A stretch of 64,000 bases of DNA from Anseranas semipalmata (lineage: Eukaryota > Chordata > Aves > Anseriformes > Anseranatidae), in assembly GCA_013399115.1 (NCBI GenBank), contig VXAA01001241.1, forward strand, positions 1,075,253 to 1,139,252, read 5' to 3'. Shown here one piece after another: positions 53,701-62,700 of this stretch. Under the pieces are notes generated by a model. The model saw nothing but the letters and a program-made list of their open reading frames with translations. It had not been told where the DNA came from and did not search any database. The number at the start of each line of letters is the position of its first letter. Within the stretch, counting starts at the first letter, position 1. Made by a program: the position numbers and the translations under genes.

Positions 53701-56700
53701 TGCCACCCGGGCGAGGTTGTCACTGAAAAGAGCAGAAAACAGCCCCAACAAAACAGGGAGCCCTCCAGTAGTGTTATGCTTAAGCTTCCTTAATTGCAAA
53801 GCTAGTAAGCAAAAAAGGGGCTGGAAAAGGAGTGATTGCAACTCCGTTACAGATCTGAAACTTGTCCAAGGAACAGTAGCCTTCACAGAGGAGCTGAGAG
53901 GATTCATTTGCTCCCCTTTGCCACAAGGTACTCAGGTGAAGTGATTAAATGGCATTGGTAATCGAAGGAGAAAGAGCTTAAGTGTACGGAGACCAATTTG
54001 CAGCGTTCTTAATAAAGAAGCTTAATGTGAAAAGATTCTTGGATTGGCGTTTCTGGGAGCAGTGCATAAACCTCAAACAACTAGACAGCCAGTGGGTAGG
54101 GAAGAAATGCTTTTCATAGTGGAACCAGGGAATAAGGGGTACAAAGCAGTGCTGGAGAAAGAAGAAACGTTCTGAGCCTGCTCGTGTACCTCCAGCATAG
54201 TCCAGGGCACGGGGAGTGTGACGGGGCCGGGCCCTCGCGCACGGCACAAGGGAGAACAGATTAAATTGTGAGTGCCAGTATGAAACGTGTCCATTAGTTT
54301 CAGTTAATGACTGATCTATTGTGTTATGGATGCTAAGTTTTATTCATGTGGTTTGACCTATGGGGAAAAGGCCTAGATATTTACTTCTATCCAGCAGTTC
54401 CATGGGCATTCTGAGAAAACAGCCTTCAATGGGGCTGTCAACAGAGATGGATGAATGGGCCCAAATTGCTTGCACACGTGAGCAATGTGTATTGGTGTTA
54501 CCTGTAGCACCCTCTACTGTTAATTGTAGAACAAGTCCTTATATCATTCTGCAGTCCTGTGTTGAGCTTGCACACTTCTTGCACCAAGGCTTTTCAAACC
54601 TGTTTTTAATTATAGGTCTTTATGCAACTGTGTGCAAAAAAAATCTGCTTTGTAATACAGAAAACGTAGGATGGAAACCATATATTGATTTGGGGGCACA
54701 TGCTTTCCTAAGGCTTACAGGGAAGAGGGGACCTCTTTGGAAAAATGAAAAGCCCTTGGAAAGGAGTGCATTGCCATGCTTCTGCTGTGGGGTTAGGGTC
54801 CCTCCCAGAGAGACAACACGGCGCATCCTCGCCTGCGGAGCAGGCGTCCCAAAGCCCTGCTGGTGAGGGCAAGGGAAGAGCCGGGTACGCCCCGGTGCTT
54901 GCTAGGCACCCTGGCACACAGTCCTCCAGGCTCACGGCTGAAGCATCTATCTGCAGGAATGGGATGGTTCATGTGAGTAGATGCAAAGTTTGCAGAAGTT
55001 CCTAGTGTACATGTTTCCCTGTTTTGTAGCACAATAAATAGAATAAAATAGTTCAGTTGGAAGGGACCTTCACAGATCGAGTCCAGCTGCCTGACCTCTT
55101 CAGGGCTGACCAAAAGTTAAAGCATATTAAGGAGGGCATTGTCCAAATGCCTCTTGAACACTGACAGGCATGGGGCATCAACCGCCTCTCTAGGAAGCCT
55201 GTTCCAGTGTCTGACCACCCTCACAGTAAAGGATGTTTTCCTAATGTCCAGTCTGAACCTCCCCTGGTGCAGTTTTGTGCCATTCCAGTGCATCCTGCCA
55301 TCAGTTACCAGGAGAAGAGACTGGCACCTCCTTCTTACCATCTCTGTGCAAAACTCCTTGCTTCAACTTCCTCCGTTTCTCTTCCCTCTCTTCCCCCTAC
55401 GTTTCCGTACATGGCTGCTACTTCGAATTCTGTAATCTTCCTCCCTGTGTTTATCTAGTTAACCTGGTCTTTCCAGACCTATGTTCCGTCCTTTGTATGC
55501 TAAGCTTTCTGGTTTAGGGTGTATTTTTTTCCACTGTTCCCCTTCCTAGAAGCTGAACTTGGTGTAAGCCCTCCAGGTAGGATATACTCCTCACGTAATC
55601 CCTTTCTGGCCAGAGCTCAGTTACTAGTATTTGCCTTGCTTGCTTTTGTCTCTGGTAGTAGGACCAGAAGAACTAGTACCTGCTTAAGGCTGACTTGCAA
55701 TAAAAGCAGTTTTATTGGTTAATAATTTATAACTTTATTGGAGTTCAGAAGCTTTCTTCTACACATTGACCTTCTTGTCCTGGGTACCTCCCTGCCCTTT
55801 GAGTGCTTTGAAGCCTCTCCCGCACAGACCTGCATCCATTGAGGTACCTAGGGCAATGCAGCCAGCACAACGTAGCTTCCATGTGTGGGCACTCTGCTGC
55901 AGGACCCAGGTATTAAACAGGCATCGACCATGCAGTGAAATCCTGCTCTCCCCACTGCCACATACGCTGTTCCTCTCATTGTCTGAAAGCTTTGTGTTCT
56001 CCAGGGCAGTCTGGCATTCTCCTTAAGCACTAACTCAGCTCTGGCTGGGGAGCACAGTTCACCCTGCCTTTGTCCTGTCTGTGTTCAGAAATGCGCTGTT
56101 GCTTAACAATACGGGGGTGGGGAAAGAAATGCAATTCAAGGGGAGGATGAGAAAAACACTGCTTCTGATCCAGACAGTTCATTTTCATTAACACCTGTTT
56201 TTTGGTTTTCCTCTGTGCTTTTCTGATAGGTGTAAATACAGCTGGAGGGACGGCACTGAAGGTGGCGTGTGTGTCAGCTGCAGTGTCTGATGAATCTGTT
56301 GCTGGAGATAGCGGGGTATATGAGGCGTCTGTGCAAAGGTAGACATCAGATCTTTCTCTAGGAAGAAGCTAATGATTCAGCCTTGCACACAGCAGTCAGT
56401 TGGAATAATGCTGGATTTGATTTCTTTATTATTTGTTTTTCTTGGGGGATGGAGGAGATTGGTGGCCAAGGTTCTCGATCTCAGACTTTGTAATATTTCA
56501 AAAAAAAAAAAAAAAAAAAACTATAAGCAGGTTGAATTTGGTTATAAAAATGACCAATGTGTACCATTGTAAAAGCAGCTGAAAACAAGGTTGTCACTTC
56601 TCTGTTCATGGAGAACTGTTTGAACAGCCAATCTGTTTCTGAAGGTGCTGGTAAGCTGTGACTGCATTAGCAGAGAGCCATCTGGCAGGTGTAAAGTTCC

Positions 56701-59700
56701 CCTCCTGCCAGCCAGCCATTCTGGTGTCAGTGACAGCCTTCAGTCAGCATAAAAGGACTTTGGGATGTTTGTTAAAGAAGAAAGCAGAAGCACCTTGAAC
56801 TACCTCATGGCTTTGTCTGCACTGTGATGCAGTTTCTGGGTGCTTGGATCCAGTGCATGATTTCTGCAGGGTTTTTCTCTCTTGGTACTTAGCTTAAGAA
56901 TGATCTGGGCATTATTGCTCCTCCTGGGGTTCTGTAATTCCCTTACTGCTTGCTAAAGCCATCTGGAGTGGTTTGACAAAAAGTTAACTGAAAGGTACTG
57001 TTCTTATTGATACCTGTTTTGACTGCATCTGCAGTGTGTTTTCCTACCATTTTATTGGCATTTAGATAAATTATGGGGCCTTTTATTGCAAGACATGACT
57101 GTAGAGGTGAAAAGCAGCTCATCTTATCCCCCCCGCCTATTATCTTCATGAATTCTCCAGAGAGATGAGTAATGTTTTATATTTACAGGTCCATTCCCTT
57201 TGACAAGAATGTGCAATGCTTTGTCAATTAGACCTCATGGCCTCAAGTCAGACAATCGCACAATGAGGTGTCTTAGGGCCCTTGTGTCCCCTCGATGGGA
57301 CAGGGAGCTCTGCAGCAGGGGGAGGGAGGGAGGGATAATGTGTGACACAAGTAGAGAATGCATCCCATGCACCCTCACGTCTTCCGTTACTTAATGTTTG
57401 GGTTGTTGACTTGACAACCTTTGTAAAGGGCTGTAGTATCATTTTGATGCATATAATAAATAGTGAGGGTAGGATGAGCAACACATTTGTTCTCTATAGG
57501 TGAAATGTAATGAAAAGCAGAGTGCCAAGTAATATGGGAAATACTTAAAGAGAAATGCTAATCCTGTTTTAACATGCTACAGCATTGTCTGAGTCAATTA
57601 GATGATGAATGTAGTTATTGGGATTTCAGTGCATAAAACTTTGGAGGAGGAATTGGGAGGAAAAATTGTGCTGGTGGCAGTTTTAAAGATGACCAGCATA
57701 TTCTGTTGCTTCTAATGTGCTTAGGGAAGTGTGATTTGCTAAAGAAACAAAGGAATAACTTAAATCTAATCAAACTTGAGAATTTTTGCTGTCACAGTGC
57801 AAGACAGGATTGTAGCTGTTAAGTTGTATTTCTGTTGCTGGGCAGTCAGCTGTCTTTACTAAAATCCAGTCAAGGGAACCCTTTAAAAGTCCTTCCTACC
57901 TTATTTTTGCACAGCCTGTCATGTGGCTTTTTTTGGCAGTGAAAGGGGAAGGCATATGACTTTCTGCTGATAAGGACTGCAATGCATACCTCTAAGGATG
58001 ATTGAACTTATTAAATGGGCTTTCTTTCAGCTGCTAATTTTACAAAATCTGTATGCCCAGCTCCTAAATGGAAGGGAAAATATCTTGTGTCACCTAAATG
58101 CTAGCACTTCAGAAAGAGGGAAATCAAGTCCTTAATTGTCTTTGATTTCTTTCAGACCATGTGTGTCAGAAGTGATGATGTTTGACAGTGATGATACAGA
58201 AGCAGTTGGGACAGCTAAAGTGCAAATTGCAATGAGGTAAGCGCTATACATTTTTATTGGATTTTCCTTCCAATGGAAAGAATGATTTCAGATTGTGCTT
58301 TCTGTTCTGTTTTCTTATCCTATTTATCCTATCCCATTGGTATTAACTAATGCCCTCTTTATACTGTAATTGAGAATTACACTCATCTCTGGGAGGTTTT
58401 TGGCCCAGTTATCCTCTTTCATGTCAGTGAAAATCAATTGGTGAGAGTGTTATGACAGTGCCAAACCAGCAATTGGTACACTGACACTGCTGGGCTGGGG
58501 AAAGTGTTTTGCTGGCTTTGTCTCCTTGAGTGTGCAGCTTGTGGGGACAAAGCTGGTGAGGGTAAGTGGTAATCATTGACCACACCTGAATCCCACAAGT
58601 AGCAGGTAAGGTGTAGGAAGGTAGGCACAGAGGCATCATTCTTAAATGACTCAGTAGAAGACGATGTATGAATTGAGAAAAATCATACAACGATTTGGGT
58701 TGGAAGGAATCCTTAAGGATCATCTAATTCCAACCCCCCTGCCATGGGCAGGGACCCCTCCCACTATACCAGGTTGACCAAGCCCCATCCAATCTGGCCT
58801 TGAATGCTTCCAGGGATGGGGCATCCACAGCTTCTCTGGGCAGCCCAGCCTGTTCCAGTGCCTCACCACCCTCTAAAGAATTTCTTCTTCATATTTAAGC
58901 TAAATCTACCCTCTTCTTAGTTTAAAGCCATTACCACGTGTCCTATCACCGCACTCCCTGATGAAGAATCCCTCTCCAGCCTTCCTGTGGGCAACCTTTA
59001 GGTACTGGAAGACTGCTATAAGGTCTCCCTGCAGCCTTCTCTTCTCCAGGCATAACATCCCCTGCTCCCTCAGCCTGTCTTCACAGGAGAGGTGCTTCAG
59101 CCCTCCGATCATCCTCGTGGCCTCCTCTGGACTTGCTCCAACAGGTCCATGGCCTTCTTGTGCTAGGGACCTCAGAGCTGAATGCAGCGCTCCAGGTGGG
59201 GTCTCACGAGGTTAGAGCAGAAGGGAAGAATCACCTCCCTCAACCTGCTAGTCGCGCTGCTTTTGATGCAGCCCAGGGTGCAGCTGGCTTTCTCGGCTGC
59301 AAGTGCACATTGCTGGCTCATGTTGAGTTTTCAATCCACTGACACCCCCAAGTCCTTCTCAGGGCTGCTCTCAAAAAATAAGTAGTGCAAAACTGTCTTG
59401 TCATGGCCATCAGCAGTAAAACAATGCTTACTCATAACATCTTTGCTATACTTCAAGTATTTGTACATGTAACTTGTTTTATATTAGTCATTATATAAGG
59501 CCTTTCAAAAGGTTTTAGTTAGCAATTGAACTAGATCCCAGAAAAAGCAATCTGTGTTAGGTCAAATCTATAGTCCATTGTATCTGTGAAATCCTAAGTT
59601 CTTCTGTATGCTCTGGTAGCAAAACTTCATGTAATAGGAAACCGATTTTGTTTAAAGCTATAGGCAAGCTGTTCCCATTATAGTTTTGTCTTGTTTGTAA

Positions 59701-62700
59701 ATACTTAATGCTATTTACCTGGACTAATGAAATAAGTGAAATACTCATTCATGGAGTCTGTGGCAGACTTCTGTAATACTAATGCTTTTTTGTCTTTTCA
59801 GATATGATGACAAAAATAAACAATTTGCAATACTGGTCATCCAGCTGAGTAATGTTCAAGCGCTGCTGTCACAACAGGATCAAAAAGTGTAAGTGGGTGA
59901 AATAAACACACTTGAAATATTTGTATTAGATTTTTGTGGGAGCTAAACAGATGTTGATTTTTTTCACACTCTTAACAAGCAAATAAAATTACTCCTTCTG
60001 AAATGCTTCTAAATTTTGTAATGTGTCAGATTATTTATGAGCTCCTACACTCAAACCGAAATAAGATGCGTTTTTTTCCTCAAAGTTCTGTTTTCACTAG
60101 GGTAAAGACTTGCCTGGAATTAGCACTAGCCAGAAAGATTCTTAACTCCAGCATTGTCCAGAGCAACTGTGTCAAGTGGAGAGGGGGCACTCATTCTGCT
60201 GCAGAACTCATCCTTGGACATGTGCACAGAGGCATGCATGTGTAGGGAAATGTGTAGTGCAGCGTCTAGTAGACTCATTCCAGGCATAGTTTTTAAATTC
60301 AGCTGTGTGCTGAGTAAACTGACATAAACTTGATTGATTTTTGCATTGCTGTTTCTACCTGTGAAAAGGTATTGTTAGCATGTAAGTTGCTTGTTGGTGA
60401 CAAGTTATGCAGATGTAAACAACTAGGTAAAACAATCCCATCATTCCATTACAAGATTCAGAGAGATGAAACCTACTGCAACTCGTATCTCTATGTGTCT
60501 CTGATTTTGTGATGAGATGTGCCTTTTTCCTCAGTTGACTGATATTCCAAAGGGTGGGATAGGACAGTATTATTCACAGTGCTTAGGATGAATTTCACTT
60601 AGATTTATGGAGCTCTTGCACTGGAGGTAACTGTAAGCTTGTACGGTAGTAGTGACTGCAGCCTGTTTTTTTCCTCAATAGGAACATTCGCGTGGCTGTC
60701 CTGCCCTGTTCAGAAAGCACAAGCTGCTTGTTTCGCACAAGACCAGTGGAAGCTTCAGACAATCTTGCGTACAATGAAGTGTTTTGGGTTTCTATATCTT
60801 ACCCAGCTTTACGCCAGAAGACTTTAAGAGTCGATGTTTGCACTGTAGATAAGTCTCACCTTGAAGAATGTTTGGTTAGTATTAATCTGTATTTTAATAT
60901 CTTTGGTGTATTTGTTTTCTCTTTTGAATTGGACAAAATTTTAAACTCTGAAGTGTGCCAGTTTCTCTGAATTTTTTTTCCTTGATAGTCCTTAGCTATA
61001 TGATCTTTCCCAGGTAGTTTTTTCTATTAAAACTGTTATTGCAAAGAATATTCATTATATAAATGTTTTGTTACAGAACTACTGATAACTTTGTCACAGG
61101 CTACTAGATTTCCCTTCTCTCATGGTACACTGTGAAACCCTTGCCTATTTTTCCTCCTTTTGGAAACATTTGTTGTAATGTAATTGAGAATGGACTTCTA
61201 ACAGGATTTTTGAAGTCACTGTAGAATATATTAAAAAAGTTTTTTTTAAAAGCTGCTGTTAAGCTGCACTATTAAAATTCACAGAAGTATAGTTTTATGA
61301 GTGCTAGTACTTCCATAGACACTCAGACCCCTGTTGTTAGAACAGCTTTTTTTTTACTCCAGAACGTGAGTAGGGTGTGTTGAACTGGGATATAAGCAAA
61401 CCTTAAACTACAGAAAAGTTCATATTTTCTCCTGCATGTGTTCTGTAGCATCTCCCTTGGCTGGAGGGGGTGCATGTTTTATGATGCTTCTGCATTTCTT
61501 CCTTCACCTGCCTTGCAAAAGCACATCTGGGTTCAAGAAAGCATCTGTTTTCCAGATGGGGCTTCCATGTCTGGCAGCCTGTGCTGTCCTACAGTACCTG
61601 AGTTCCTGATGGGACTGCGTTAACTTGCAGGAAGTGTGCTCAGCATGCAGTCCACCAGGCCATGCTGGTGAGATGGAGTCCGCTCAGACATTGATTAAAC
61701 AAATTGCAAAACAGCTTTATTTTGGCTGTTGATCTGTCAGGATGTGTAGTAAATGTAAAGCAGTAAAAAATGAGAAAGCAGAGGAAGAGGAATGGAATAT
61801 ACAAAGCTAAAGCATCTCAGTCTGAAACAGTAACTTTTTTTTTGGTCAGCTTTGCAGGTTTCTTGAAAGGGAGTCTCTTCCTCTTCCTTTCTCTTTTTTC
61901 TTTGAAGCTGTGGCTGTAATTTACCTCGGCTGCAGCAGGACAGTTCGTACTTGTTGGTACTTGAACACAGGACCTGTAGTGAAGCACTTGATACTTGGAT
62001 TGGAAATCCTAGACAATGTTTAAACAAAAAATTAAACGGAAAGCTTAACTAGTGCAATTCATCACATGCTGTTGAAATGGGGATATGCAGGGCAACTTTT
62101 CTTTTTGATTAACTTGCCAAACTTGGGTAGTCCTTGGCTTTTTGCTCTCATCTCTTCTTACTGGTGTGGTACTGGTTCATTTTAGTGTTGTACTGAAATT
62201 GTTTTTTTCCCCTCTCAATAGGGTGGCGCACAAATTAGCCTTGCTGAAATACGTAGATCTGGAGAGAAATCAACCCGTTGGTATAACCTCCTTAGTTATA
62301 AGTATCTGCAGAAGCAAAATAGGAAAAGTAAACAAGAAAACATTCATTCTGAAATACCCTGCACTGACAAAACAGTAAGAACAACTGCTTAAATTAGAGA
62401 AATGTCTTACAAACCCTCTTATTAGTACTGTGTAGGTGGATGAAGGACTGTTACAGTAGAGAAGAACTAAAGTCTGGTGTGTTTATATTTAGAACTGTGA
62501 GGATGTTAAGTGCAGCAAAATAATATATTGATTACAGATATGCCCTTGTCCTGGGCTAAATACTTACTGAAATCTGCTCCTCGTGAAGCTGAGGGATATG
62601 GTATGTGGTCTGGTGTAAGCGATGTGTGAGCTCTTGCCTTTCTTCCCACTAGATAGTTCACCTTGCTGCAATAAACTTGCTGAACAAGTCAAAATACAGA

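Noticed and set aside
53501..53944. 147-codon + strand open frame in intron 11
   Set aside because: Not in frame with flanking exons through usable splice sites and not similar to any part of the WWC family.
54360..54866. 168-codon + strand open frame in intron 11
   Set aside because: No recognisable domain, mixed composition, and no supporting splice sites.
61855..62030. Possible acceptor CTTTGCAG at 61857 as the start of exon 16
   Set aside because: The following sequence has no C2-domain residues. The true exon 16 (GGAQISLAE...) starts at 62222 in phase.
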